Source: Prevotella sp.
Lineage (GTDB): Bacteria > Bacteroidota > Bacteroidia > Bacteroidales > Bacteroidaceae
Assembly (NCBI GenBank): GCA_017627765.1
Contig: JAGAGD010000019.1
Span: 22,252 to 86,251 of the forward strand
DNA length: 64,000 bases
Direction: 5' to 3'
The notes beneath the pieces are model-generated. The model was not told the DNA's origin. It did no database searches and worked only from the letters and a program-made list of their open reading frames with translations. Both the position numbers and the translations under genes were made by a program. Below, piece by piece: positions 25,935 through 34,274 of this stretch (position 1 is the stretch's first letter; every line of letters starts with the position of its first letter).

Positions 25935-27374
25935 GTGGGACTAACATTAATTTTATTACTCGTATATTTTGGCTTGTTGCTGATAGTAGGTAGGGCAACG
26001 GCACGAAAAGCAACCAACATTGCGTTTTATCGTGGCGACAGACAGTCTACATGGCAACTTGTTGCATTCGGAATGATAGGTGCTTCGGTTTCGGGAGTTA
26101 CATTTGTTTCGGTTCCTGGAATGGCTATCCATTCTGATATGACCTACTTGCAGACGTGCATGGGTTTTATTCTTGGCTATTTCATTGTTGCCTTTGTGCT
26201 GCTGCCTGTATACTATAAGATGAATCTGACAACCATCTATTCATATTTGGAACATCGTTTTGGCAGCAGTTCTCGACTTACTGGCGCCTGGTTCTTCCTG
26301 ATTTCAAAGATGGTATCAACTGCTGTTAAGTTTTATGTGGTCTGCATCATTGTGCATCAACTCATGTTTACGAATGCTGACGGTTCATTGTATGGCAATG
26401 CCTCGTTCATTATAGTTGCCGTAGTAATGGTTATGCTCGTATGGCTCTATTCCAGACGTGGAGGCATAAAGACACTTGTATGGACTGATACGGTTCAGAC
26501 TACTTGCATACTCGTGGCACTTGTGCTTATAATTTCAAGCGTAATAAATCAACTCGGCATGACGGTAGGAGAGGCTGCAACGGCAGTCGTAAACGACAGC
26601 CATAGCCGTATTTTTGTTTTCGACGATTGGTTAGCAAAGCAGAACTTCTGGAAGCAGTTTATTAGTGGTGCCTTCATTGTGGTGGTTATGACTGGTCTCG
26701 ACCAAGACATGATGCAGAAGAACCTGACCTGCAAATCGCTGCGTGAGGCCCAGAAAGACATGTGCAGCTATGGCTTTGCCTTTCTGCCAGCCAATGCTCT
26801 TTTCCTTGTGCTCGGAGTTTTGCTGATGATGTTAGCAAACAAGCAGGGGCTGGCTGTTCCTGATGCTGGCGACGAACTGCTGCCAATGTTTGCTGCGACA
26901 GGAAAGCTTGGACAGCTGCCAATGGCTTTCTTCGTGTTGGGAATTGTTGCGGCATCGTTCTCTTCGGCAGACTCGGCACTTACAGCACTGACAACATCCT
27001 ACTGCGTTGACATAAGAGGAAAGAGTAATGATGAGAATATGAGGAAGCGTGCACACATCATGATGGCTGTTGTGCTGATTGTAGTAATGCTGCTTTTTCG
27101 TTGGCTCAATTCAACGAGCGTTATAGATGCAATATATATATTAGTGGGATATACTTATGGTCCGCTTTTAGGTCTTTTTGCTTTCGGACTTTTTACCCGC
27201 CGAAGTGTTAACGATCGAATGGTGCCTGCTGTGGCAATAGCCTCGCCAGTTCTTTGCTATCTGATAGACACACTCTCAACAAAATATTTCGGATATAAGT
27301 TTGGCTATGAATTATTGCTGCTCAACGGTATGCTTACCTTCATAGGATTGCTAATATTCAGAAAGGGGAAATAA
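25935..27374 (+). CDS. Sodium:solute symporter (SSS family)
   Basis: This 479-residue inner-membrane protein has about 13 hydrophobic segments in LeuT-like order. Family features are GRATARKATNIAFYRGDRQSTWQLVAFGMIGASVSGVTFVSVPG at the N-terminus, here cited as residues 20-63, the conserved Gly/Ser-rich first helix pair, and FFVLGIVAASFSSADSALTALTTSYCVD, the sodium-site helix with the SSADS pattern. It would take up a solute with Na+; the substrate (sugar, sialic acid, nucleoside or other) cannot be told from the sequence. The start is a GTG at 25935 after an AAAAAGG-type ribosome-binding region. It is a single gene with its own promoter and a shared downstream terminator. Confidence 0.9.
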   Translation: MGLTLILLLVYFGLLLIVGRATARKATNIAFYRGDRQSTWQLVAFGMIGASVSGVTFVSVPGMAIHSDMTYLQTCMGFILGYFIVAFVLLPVYYKMNLTTIYSYLEHRFGSSSRLTGAWFFLISKMVSTAVKFYVVCIIVHQLMFTNADGSLYGNASFIIVAVVMVMLVWLYSRRGGIKTLVWTDTVQTTCILVALVLIISSVINQLGMTVGEAATAVVNDSHSRIFVFDDWLAKQNFWKQFISGAFIVVVMTGLDQDMMQKNLTCKSLREAQKDMCSYGFAFLPANALFLVLGVLLMMLANKQGLAVPDAGDELLPMFAATGKLGQLPMAFFVLGIVAASFSSADSALTALTTSYCVDIRGKSNDENMRKRAHIMMAVVLIVVMLLFRWLNSTSVIDAIYILVGYTYGPLLGLFAFGLFTRRSVNDRMVPAVAIASPVLCYLIDTLSTKYFGYKFGYELLLLNGMLTFIGLLIFRKGK

Positions 27375-27489
27375 TAAATATAGTTTATTGTTGTTGGCAA
27401 TAAACTTAGGTTTCGGCTAAAACTAATTTCAGATATTGGGTTTTGAACGCATTATTTAAAACTATTCAACTCAGAAGATAAGATTACTA

Positions 27490-27525
27490 AAACAAAAAGG
27501 GATGCAGATGCACCCCTTTTTGTTT
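27490..27525. terminator. Bidirectional terminator between symporter and trxB
   Basis: AAACAAAAAGGG pairs with CCCTTTTTGTTT around a 12-nt loop. The A-run on one side and T-run on the other serve both convergent genes. Confidence 0.8.
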
Positions 27526-27542
27526 GCTTATAATATATTCTT

Positions 27543-28484
27543 TTATTGATTCATAAGGAAACGCTCAGCTTCCATTGCGGCCTTACATCCACTTGCTGCT
27601 GCAACAATGGCTTGGCGGTAGGTTGGGTCGGCACAGTCGCCTGCTGCAAATACACCTTCAACGTTAGTGCGAGGACTTGCACCAATAGTCTTGATGTATC
27701 CAGTTTCGTCTAAGTCTAACCACTCTTTAAACACATCAGTGTTTGGTTTATGACCTATTGCAAGGAAGAAACCGTCGATTGGAAGGTCGTAGCGTTCTTC
27801 GTCTGGTTCGCCTTTGCGCTTCACTAAGTGGGCACCTTCAACACCATTTTCGCCGTAAAGTCCGAGTGTGTTATGTTCGAAGAGAATTTCAATATTTTCT
27901 TTTTCCTTTACTCGGCGCTGCATAACCTCTGATGCACGGAGGAAAGGCTTGCGCACGATGATGTATACCTTCTTTGCTAAGCTGGCAAGATAGAGTGCTT
28001 CTTCGCAGGCTGTGTCGCCGCCGCCAACTACAGCTACGGTGCGTTTGCGATAGAAGAATCCGTCGCAGGTAGCACAGGCAGATACACCCTGACCGTTGTA
28101 TTTCTTTTCGTCTTCCAGTCCTAAGTATTTAGCAGATGCGCCAGTAGCGATAATGAGTGAGTCGGCTTCAATCTCTGTGCCTCTGTCTGTGGTGAGAACA
28201 AAAGGACGCTTAGAGAGATCGGCTTTTACAATTTCACCGTCGCGAATGTCGGTGCCGAAGCGTTCTGCTTGTTGGCGAATGTCCATCATCATCTGGTTTC
28301 CGTCAACGCCTTCTGGATAACCAGGAAAGTTTTCTACGATAGTTGTCTGAGTGAGTTGTCCGCCTGTCTGCAATCCGCAGTATTCTACAGGATTGAGGTT
28401 GGCACGCGAAGCATAGATAGCAGCAGTATAACCTGCTGGACCGCTACCTACGATAAGGCAGCGAACATGTTCTCTTTCTCCCAT
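27543..28484 (-). CDS. trxB: Thioredoxin-disulfide reductase TrxB
   Basis: This 313-residue FAD-dependent cytoplasmic enzyme transfers electrons from NADPH to thioredoxin. FAD loop IVGSGPAGYTAAIYA is at residues 11-25, the redox pair C137-A-T-C140 lies in SACATCDGFF, the NADPH loop is VAVVGGGDTACEEAL, and the second FAD segment is GVFAAGDCADPTYRQ. The length is typical of low-molecular-weight reductases. It follows the glutathione peroxidase gene by 30 bp in the same direction. Such peroxidases in bacteria usually take electrons from thioredoxin, so the pair probably works as a peroxide defence unit. Confidence 0.96.
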   Translation of the reverse strand: MGEREHVRCLIVGSGPAGYTAAIYASRANLNPVEYCGLQTGGQLTQTTIVENFPGYPEGVDGNQMMMDIRQQAERFGTDIRDGEIVKADLSKRPFVLTTDRGTEIEADSLIIATGASAKYLGLEDEKKYNGQGVSACATCDGFFYRKRTVAVVGGGDTACEEALYLASLAKKVYIIVRKPFLRASEVMQRRVKEKENIEILFEHNTLGLYGENGVEGAHLVKRKGEPDEERYDLPIDGFFLAIGHKPNTDVFKEWLDLDETGYIKTIGASPRTNVEGVFAAGDCADPTYRQAIVAAASGCKAAMEAERFLMNQ

Positions 28485-28514
28485 GATAGTTGTTGTGTTT
28501 TGTTTGTTATTGTG

Positions 28515-29069
28515 TTAGTCTTTCATGTGATTGATTATTTCTTGCTCAATCACTTCTATTTTCTCTGTAGGTTCAAAGCGTGCAACGACCTGACCTTTCT
28601 TGTTGATAAGGAATTTTGTGAAGTTCCATTTGATATCTGACTTTTCCTTATAGTCAGGGTCTTCTTTAGTCAGCATTTCGTCGAGTATGTGTGCTATAGG
28701 ATGCTCCATGTTCCATCCTGCAAAGCCTTTCTGTTCTTTGAGATACTTGAAAAGAGGTTCTGCATCGTCGCCATTGACCTTAACCTTCTTGAAACGTGGA
28801 AACTCTGTTCCGTATGTCAGTTTGCAAAAAGAGTGGATTGACTCATCGGTGCCTGGAGCCTGCTTGCCAAATTGGTTGCATGGGAAGTCGAGTATTTCGA
28901 ATCCTTCCTTATGATGGCGCTTGTAAAGACCTTCTAGCTCTTCATACTGAGGGGTGAATCCGCACTTTGTAGCAGTATTAACGATGAGTAGAACTTCATT
29001 GGCATATTCCTTGAGCGATACGTCGCCACCTTTTCTGTCTTTGACAGTGAAATCGTAAACGGTTTTCAT
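28515..29069 (-). CDS. Glutathione peroxidase-family (thioredoxin-type) peroxidase
   Basis: This 184-residue thioredoxin-fold peroxidase reduces hydrogen peroxide and lipid peroxides. NTATKCGFTPQYEELEGLY holds the peroxidatic Cys36 in place of selenocysteine, FPCNQFGKQAPGTDESI holds the resolving-Cys region and catalytic Gln, and WNFTKFL the active-site Trp and Asn. No signal peptide is present. It is the first gene of a pair with trxB and has a good promoter. Without glutathione enzymes nearby, thioredoxin is the likelier electron donor. Confidence 0.94.
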   Translation of the reverse strand: MKTVYDFTVKDRKGGDVSLKEYANEVLLIVNTATKCGFTPQYEELEGLYKRHHKEGFEILDFPCNQFGKQAPGTDESIHSFCKLTYGTEFPRFKKVKVNGDDAEPLFKYLKEQKGFAGWNMEHPIAHILDEMLTKEDPDYKEKSDIKWNFTKFLINKKGQVVARFEPTEKIEVIEQEIINHMKD

Positions 29070-29286
29070 TTGTTAAATTGTTATAGGGTTATTTTTTTGT
29101 ATTTAATTATAGTTCCTTGTGTCTTACATACTTCACTTTGAGGCTATAAGGTTTCAGGTCTTGAGAATTTAGGGGAATGGTTTTCATCTGATGTGTTTCC
29201 GCCTAACTTGTTCTTTGCAAACCTAACTTAAAACTTGCAACCTTAGAAGTCGGAAGATTTCCGAAACTTATGTAATTTATCTTTTG

Positions 29287-29316
29287 CAAAGATAATGATT
29301 TTTTTTGAAATGACAA
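29287..29316 (-). promoter_or_regulatory. Promoter of the peroxidase-trxB pair
   Basis: On the minus strand TTG (29316-29314), 19 bp, TATCTTTG (29294-29287). The -7 box sits in a palindrome TTATCTTT-TGC-AAAGATAA (29276-29294) that could be an operator. Confidence 0.65.
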
Positions 29317-29370
29317 TGAAAGGTATCAAATTAATAGGGAAATCCCTATCAAATAATATGAAAAAACTAT

Positions 29371-29401
29371 TTGCGTGGAATTTGGAAATGTTGTACTTTT
29401 G
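29371..29401 (+). promoter_or_regulatory. Promoter of the small lipoprotein gene at 29461
   Basis: TTG at 29371-29373, 20 bp, TACTTTTG at 29394-29401. Transcription should begin near 29409, which excludes any start codon upstream of that point. Confidence 0.7.
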
Positions 29402-29460
29402 CAGTTGTCAAAGTGAAACTCGCATTTAGGAATAAGAATAATAACAAAAATAAAAACACC

Positions 29461-30033
29461 ATGAAAAAGATTTCTAACTTGTTGTTGATGGCAATAGTTG
29501 CCATGACAACGCTAACGATGGTAAGTTGTGGGAGCGACGATGAGTATATAGCTTATTCTCTCGAAGGAACGTGGCGTGGACGCATCGTGCTTTCAGACGA
29601 CTGGAGCGGATTAAACTATGGTTATACAACTACTGATATATGCTTCTTACGCGACCCTTATCGCTATTCTTCAGGACAGGGATATTGGGTAGACTACTAT
29701 AGTCGTGCATCTTGGGACTATGTTGCAAACCATATTGAGTGGACTGTAAGAGGAGGTGTTATAGAGGTTCATTTCATTGAAGATAACACATGGCTCGAAA
29801 TACGTAACTACAGTCTTGACTATGATTATTTCGTTGGTACAATCTATGATCAAGGCAAATGGGCAGATTTCAAACTCTATCACGTTGCATCTCCAAACTG
29901 GGGCAGCTATGACTACTACGGATATGATGACTATTACGACTATTGGGCTAAACCTACAACCTTCTACGGCGAAGACGGTAAGGCTCGTGGTCCGCTGAAG
30001 ATAGAACGTCCGATAAGAGGAACAAGAAAATAG
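29461..30033 (+). CDS. Small surface lipoprotein, function unknown
   Basis: This 190-residue predicted lipoprotein starts at the ATG at 29461, directly after the promoter. The signal MKKISNLLLMAIVAMTTLTMVSCG ends in a lipobox (VSC) near residue 22. The mature part opens EYIAYSLEGTWRGRIVLSDDWSG, a pattern seen in lipocalin-like Bacteroidetes lipoproteins, and is rich in Tyr, Trp and Asp. A striking run of Tyr and Asp (SYDYYGYDDYYDYW) lies near residues 151-164, before a basic tail. No family was recognised with confidence. A strong terminator directly follows, so it is monocistronic. Confidence 0.8.
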   Translation: MKKISNLLLMAIVAMTTLTMVSCGSDDEYIAYSLEGTWRGRIVLSDDWSGLNYGYTTTDICFLRDPYRYSSGQGYWVDYYSRASWDYVANHIEWTVRGGVIEVHFIEDNTWLEIRNYSLDYDYFVGTIYDQGKWADFKLYHVASPNWGSYDYYGYDDYYDYWAKPTTFYGEDGKARGPLKIERPIRGTRK

Positions 30034-30081
30034 ATAAAAAAACGAGGTGCTGGCAAGTTAGTCAGCACCTCGTTTTTTATC
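30033..30081 (+). terminator. Very strong terminator after the small lipoprotein
   Basis: A stem of about 19-20 bp (AGATAAAAAACGAGGTGCTG with its complement) and a 10-nt loop. A and T runs on each side make it usable on both strands. Confidence 0.85.
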
Positions 30082-30199
30082 TATAGCAGTTCTATTGACT
30101 ACTTATAATTTTCTTTTAACTTTAGATTGCATTGATAATGTAATGCACTATAATAATCTTTAATCCATCAACCTTAGTCTTTCATCTTTCATCCTTCAT

Positions 30200-31120
30200 C
30201 TAATTAAGCCCCCATGCATTTGGATGGACTTGGCTTTCTACTTTTTTCTCTATATCATCGGGAAGATTGCAGAAGAAGTCAAGACCTGTAAATTCTTCAA
30301 GACGGTCAATGCTGACAACATATTTTGAAAGAGCATCATTTGTGCGGTTCTCGTTGTTGTGTTCTATTAAGAACGCCATAGCCTTGTAGCCTTGAGAGTT
30401 TTTGCAGAGAACAGCCATGAAGAAATATTTAGGAACAATCAGTCCTTTTGTAGTTGTCATTAGCACTTGATCTTTTTTGTCGATGGTTCCACCTTTACAT
30501 ATATACAGTGTGTCGCGGAATCTGTCTTTATTCCAATAGCGCAGTTGTTGTTCCATCTTCGACCATATGCCTGCATTGAAGGTGTTATATTGTGGATGCA
30601 TGTTCGATAGGTAGAATGTTTGTTCGTTTACGTCGCGTGAACACATTCTGTCTTGCGATGCGCAGATGTGCCCCCTGTCAAAACCGTCACTCTCGTGTTG
30701 CCAAAGTTGGACATTGTAATTTGAAGGTATGTCTGGATCTTCTTGAAAGGGATCGCCTTGCCAAGATGTGTTATACCATTGGTTGCGGCTCCAGTTTATC
30801 ACGTTGTTTCCTGCGTGCATCTGGTAGCAGGTCCAGCGTTGAGCTTTCTTGTCACAATCCCACTCAATGGAGTAGTTTATTCCATAGTCCTCAGTCTTAT
30901 GAACTACAATTAGGTTATTTCCGCTTCCGCTGACATGAGGAAATTCAAGTAGCCGCAGCTCAGGGCGTGTGTTTGGATTTTGATTCTCGTTATTTGTGAT
31001 TACTGGCTTTTCATCGTTGTTGTCGTTATCGTCTCCACAACTGACAAATGTGCAGGCTGTAAAGAACATCAACATGAGGGTAGGTGATAGGTGTAGGTGT
31101 TTTAGAACTTTCATTTTCAT
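30200..31120 (-). CDS. Secreted DNA/RNA non-specific endonuclease (lipoprotein)
   Basis: This 306-residue nuclease of the beta-beta-alpha-metal (NUC1/Serratia) family starts with a lipoprotein signal whose lipobox is FVSCGDD near residue 28. An Asp/Asn-rich linker follows. The catalytic motif DRGHICASQDR supplies the general-base His and LSNMHPQYNTFNAGIW the metal-binding Asn. It would cut DNA and RNA at the cell surface or in the periplasm. It is downstream of rpmE without a clear own promoter, and lies beside two OB-like lipoproteins, a TonB-type barrel and a second nuclease, which suggests extracellular nucleic-acid breakdown. Confidence 0.92.
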   Translation of the reverse strand: MKMKVLKHLHLSPTLMLMFFTACTFVSCGDDNDNNDEKPVITNNENQNPNTRPELRLLEFPHVSGSGNNLIVVHKTEDYGINYSIEWDCDKKAQRWTCYQMHAGNNVINWSRNQWYNTSWQGDPFQEDPDIPSNYNVQLWQHESDGFDRGHICASQDRMCSRDVNEQTFYLSNMHPQYNTFNAGIWSKMEQQLRYWNKDRFRDTLYICKGGTIDKKDQVLMTTTKGLIVPKYFFMAVLCKNSQGYKAMAFLIEHNNENRTNDALSKYVVSIDRLEEFTGLDFFCNLPDDIEKKVESQVHPNAWGLN

Positions 31121-31145
31121 AATGATTGTGTTGGTTTAAATAAAA

Positions 31146-31188
31146 AAGTGCTTAAGAACGCATATGCAACTACGTCCAATAAGCACTT
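31146..31188 (-). terminator. Terminator after rpmE
   Basis: AAGTGCTTA (31146-31154) pairs with TAAGCACTT (31180-31188); a TTTTTTA run follows on the minus strand. It lies between rpmE and the nuclease gene, so nuclease expression may depend on read-through or on a promoter I could not identify. Confidence 0.7.
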
Positions 31189-31250
31189 CTAATTTTTCTT
31201 AAAGCAATAATCAGAAACAGAATGTTGAGACTGTTCCTGTATATATATCT

Positions 31251-31502
31251 TTACTTCTTAATCTTACCGTAACGGTTCATGAAGCGGTCAACACGACCTG
31301 CTGTATCGACAAGCTTGTTCTTTCCTGTGTAGAAAGGATGTGAAGAGCTTGAGATTTCGACTTTTACCACTGGGTAAGTTTCGCCTTCAAATTCTACTGT
31401 CTCTGTTGTTTTTGCTGTAGACTTTGTAAGGAACATATCGCCGTTGGACATATCACGGAATACGACGGGGCGATAGTTTTCTGGATGAATACCTTTTTTC
31501 AT
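31251..31502 (-). CDS. rpmE: 50S ribosomal protein L31 type B
   Basis: This 83-residue ribosomal protein matches type B L31: [41 protein letters not shown] and FMNRYGK are hallmarks. It lacks the CxxC zinc ligands of type A, so it does not need zinc. It has its own promoter (31617-31647) and is functionally unrelated to the nuclease and lipoprotein genes on both sides. Confidence 0.97.
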   Translation of the reverse strand: MKKGIHPENYRPVVFRDMSNGDMFLTKSTAKTTETVEFEGETYPVVKVEISSSSHPFYTGKNKLVDTAGRVDRFMNRYGKIKK

Positions 31503-31609
31503 TTTGATTTTTAATATTGAAGTAATTATAAATTATTTGTCATTTTCTTTATGTCTTAAATACATTCATCTACTCAGTTCATGAATATTGAAAGCCTAAG
31601 ACACAATAA

Positions 31610-31643
31610 CAGGCTGCAAAAGTACAAAGAATTTTGCAGCCTG
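31610..31643 (-). terminator. Hairpin overlapping the rpmE promoter
   Basis: CAGGCTGCAAAA (31610-31621) pairs perfectly with 31632-31643. It could end the lipoprotein transcript arriving from 31707, but it also contains the -7 box of rpmE, and no T-run follows. Confidence 0.5.
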
Positions 31644-31647
31644 CCAA
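31617..31647 (-). promoter_or_regulatory. Promoter of rpmE
   Basis: On the minus strand TTG (31647-31645), 20 bp, TACTTTTG (31624-31617). The ATG is about 115 nt downstream. Confidence 0.7.
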
Positions 31648-31706
31648 ATATTTCCATATATTTTTTTGATTAACAAATATTCATTTGTTGTCAATCAAAT
31701 ATTAAA

Positions 31707-33002
31707 TCATGGTTTAGAACCGTAAGACTTACCATTCAACTCTGCATACTTGACGCCGTTGAGTGCGCGTGTGCCATACATTGCTACAAGATTTCCTGTA
31801 AGAAGAACTTGTGAACCGAGTACGCTTGCATTGTCCTTAAGGTTGAGGGCTGAACGAATCTCTCCACGTGGCAGGTTTACAACAATGCACTTGCTTGCAT
31901 CCTTAACGTCGGCTGAATTAGCAATGAGTATGTTGAGGTTTGTTGCACCGCTTGCACCGAAGACAGCAGTAGAGATGTTGTCGCCTGATACATAGCCAAC
32001 AATGTAACCTTTAACCCATGCACCTTCAGCATCACCAGCCTTCAGGGCTGTCAATACGTCGATAGGGTTGTCGTATGTTCCAGTGTTTACGGTCTCTGGC
32101 TCTTTTGAATCTTTGCCGTTGAGAAGAACGATGTAGTTGCCTTGTCCCATTTCTGGTGTATTGCCCTGGTAGAGCAGTAGTTTGCCAACAACTACAACTT
32201 CGTCACCAACTTTGATCTCATCTTGCTCTGTAAACTTCTCATTGCCCAAAGAATAGCCTCTGAATATCTTCAACTCGTTCTTTGTATTGTCTGCATCAGT
32301 AATGTTGTATGTGGCATTGCCATATTGAGTTGTATTGATGTCGTCGATAGATGATATCTTACCTTTTACATATACTTCTTTGTCAAGGTTCTGACCTGCA
32401 TAGATATACTTAAGTGCTGCAACTACATTGAATGGATCTGCTTGTGTGCCGCTACCTTTAGCAGTTCCTTCAACGTCACCACCGCCTTGCTCATTGCCAC
32501 CTTCACTCTTTCCGTTCAGAGAGTATAGGAATGCTTTGTTCTGCTGAGTCTCGTATGTTCCATTATAGTTAGTTATTCTACCACATACTACAACATCATC
32601 GCCTTCGTTGATCAGGTCGCCATTAGTATATTTCTTGTTGCCAAGATAGAGTGCGCGATAGATATAGAACTGCTGGTTGGCTGTTCCGTCTTGAGAAATA
32701 TAGAAAGTAGCGTTACCATACTGAGTAGAGTACTGCTCTCTGATTGAAACGACCTTACCTTTAATGTATATATCCTTATCGCTTTCTTGTCCAGATTCGA
32801 GTTGAGAAGCGTAGGCAATTGCTCCAGCTGCATTGAATGGATTTTCTAATGTTCCATCACCTTCTGGCTCATAAGTTGTTGCAGGGTCGTTGTTGCCTCC
32901 GTTGTTGTTTGGATAGTCATAAGGAGCAGGAACGTCCTCACAACTTGTCATTGTCATGGCTGCTATAGCCATAGCAAAGAATGAATAAATTACTTTTTTC
33001 AT
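31707..33002 (-). CDS. Surface lipoprotein with repeated OB-like modules (C-terminal DUF6359-like)
   Basis: This 431-residue lipoprotein (signal ending in MTMTSCED) has an Asn-rich linker and three similar modules at about residues 48-165, 180-300 and 305-430. Each opens with G-(T/S)-x-x-(N/D)-P, then has a (Y/W)xKGxI(V)S segment, and the first two share TQYGNATxxI and a Vxxx(V/C)GxxxxY strand. This alternation of short strands is OB-fold-like, and the third module resembles DUF6359. OB folds commonly bind nucleic acid or oligosaccharide. Together with the flanking nucleases this suggests a surface nucleic-acid-binding protein, but that is inference. It is 21 bp downstream of the DUF5689 gene. 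Confidence 0.75.
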   Translation of the reverse strand: MKKVIYSFFAMAIAAMTMTSCEDVPAPYDYPNNNGGNNDPATTYEPEGDGTLENPFNAAGAIAYASQLESGQESDKDIYIKGKVVSIREQYSTQYGNATFYISQDGTANQQFYIYRALYLGNKKYTNGDLINEGDDVVVCGRITNYNGTYETQQNKAFLYSLNGKSEGGNEQGGGDVEGTAKGSGTQADPFNVVAALKYIYAGQNLDKEVYVKGKISSIDDINTTQYGNATYNITDADNTKNELKIFRGYSLGNEKFTEQDEIKVGDEVVVVGKLLLYQGNTPEMGQGNYIVLLNGKDSKEPETVNTGTYDNPIDVLTALKAGDAEGAWVKGYIVGYVSGDNISTAVFGASGATNLNILIANSADVKDASKCIVVNLPRGEIRSALNLKDNASVLGSQVLLTGNLVAMYGTRALNGVKYAELNGKSYGSKP

Positions 33003-33023
33003 AATTATTATTTCTTTTTGTTT

Positions 33024-34268
33024 TTATTCTATAGATATTATTTTACTTCCAGCCGTAAATTCAATAGTCTCTTTGTAGAGCACGAGCTTGCCTGCAATGA
33101 CTATCTTCTTGCCCAACTGCAATAAGTCTTTTGTCTCGTCGCTGAATTTATCACCATTGATAGCATAGCCGCGATACACTTCCAGTTGCTTAGTGTCCTT
33201 ACCGTCGTCAGAAATGTAATAGGTAGCATTGCCAAATTGTGTAGAAACCTCATCAATCTGAGAGATGATACCAGCAACATAAACTTCAGCAGCAGGGTCG
33301 TTGTTTCCGCTTTCTACAAGTGCTAACGCACGCTCGACATTCATAGGCGATTCTGCTGTTCCAAGGCCTGTGCCTGGAAGATCGTCAATGTTGAATACCT
33401 CAGCAGGCTTAATGTCGTTGATAGATCGAAGCATAATCTGCCATGTATTGCGATAACGGGTGAATATACCAGTTACGTCAATAGCTTCTTCAGGCATAAT
33501 ATTTCCTGCAAATTGTGCATATACACTTGTGCGCAGAACAAGATTGTTGCTGTTTATTCCCTTAAAAGTTCTGTTTGCAGCATTGCCTGGAATCTCAACA
33601 CTTCCGTCGCGTGGAGCAAATTTGGCTTTCCCGTCAGCTTCTTTGATTACTACGTTCTTGATGGTCATCAGTTTTCCGCAGTTATCTTCAAGATACTTAG
33701 AGTCACTTACTTTGCTCAAGTCAAATTCTACAGGCTCTGCCTTTGATGCGTCAGGAGTACCGATGAGAGTATAATGCTTTTCCCATTCGTAGCGGCTCAG
33801 TCGTCCTATAGATTGCTGACCGTAGCTGCTTGAACTTGGGTTAGTGTTTGTATATACACCTCCAACTTCAGGCATCTGACCGTATCCGCCAATCATAAGT
33901 CCCTTTAGGTCAACGAGAATTTCCTGTCCTACAGGGAGTGTAGTGAACAGGTTAGGTGCTGTTATGCAGATAAGCAATGCTCCTGTTTCGTCTTGGAGAC
34001 TTATTTGTCCGTAAATGTTGCTTTCAATATCGTTACCAGTTACAACACCTTGAATCTGAATGTCATCGTCTATCTTTACCAGTCCGTTACCATTTATTGC
34101 CTGAGTATATTTTTCTTTCAGTTGCTTTATGGTAATAAGATTGGTATATACAGGTTCCTTATTTGGTCCTGTCTTTTCTATTTCTGCATAGTCTTCGCCC
34201 ATACATGAAGCAAAGAGAACGCAAATAAGTGCAAGAATGCTATATTTTAAATCTTTCATATCGTTCAA
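33024..34268 (-). CDS. DUF5689 domain lipoprotein with C-terminal OB-like module
   Basis: This 414-residue predicted lipoprotein (signal ending LFASCMG) has a DUF5689-type region from about residue 40 (TIKQLKEKY, IQIQGVVTGNDIESNIYGQISLQDETGAL), which itself looks like tandem OB folds. From about residue 300 comes a module sharing G-x-x-x-P, VAGIISQIDEVSTQFGNATYYI and IAGKLVLY with the repeats of the next lipoprotein. It sits 6 bp after the outer-membrane barrel gene, as SusD-like partners often do, and probably forms an outer-membrane complex with it. Confidence 0.8.
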   Translation of the reverse strand: MNDMKDLKYSILALICVLFASCMGEDYAEIEKTGPNKEPVYTNLITIKQLKEKYTQAINGNGLVKIDDDIQIQGVVTGNDIESNIYGQISLQDETGALLICITAPNLFTTLPVGQEILVDLKGLMIGGYGQMPEVGGVYTNTNPSSSSYGQQSIGRLSRYEWEKHYTLIGTPDASKAEPVEFDLSKVSDSKYLEDNCGKLMTIKNVVIKEADGKAKFAPRDGSVEIPGNAANRTFKGINSNNLVLRTSVYAQFAGNIMPEEAIDVTGIFTRYRNTWQIMLRSINDIKPAEVFNIDDLPGTGLGTAESPMNVERALALVESGNNDPAAEVYVAGIISQIDEVSTQFGNATYYISDDGKDTKQLEVYRGYAINGDKFSDETKDLLQLGKKIVIAGKLVLYKETIEFTAGSKIISIE

Positions 34269-34274
34269 ATAGTT

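Noticed and set aside
29371-29460. N-terminal extension of the small lipoprotein
   Set aside because: The extended start coincides with the -33 promoter element and would precede the transcription start. The lipoprotein signal begins at 29461.
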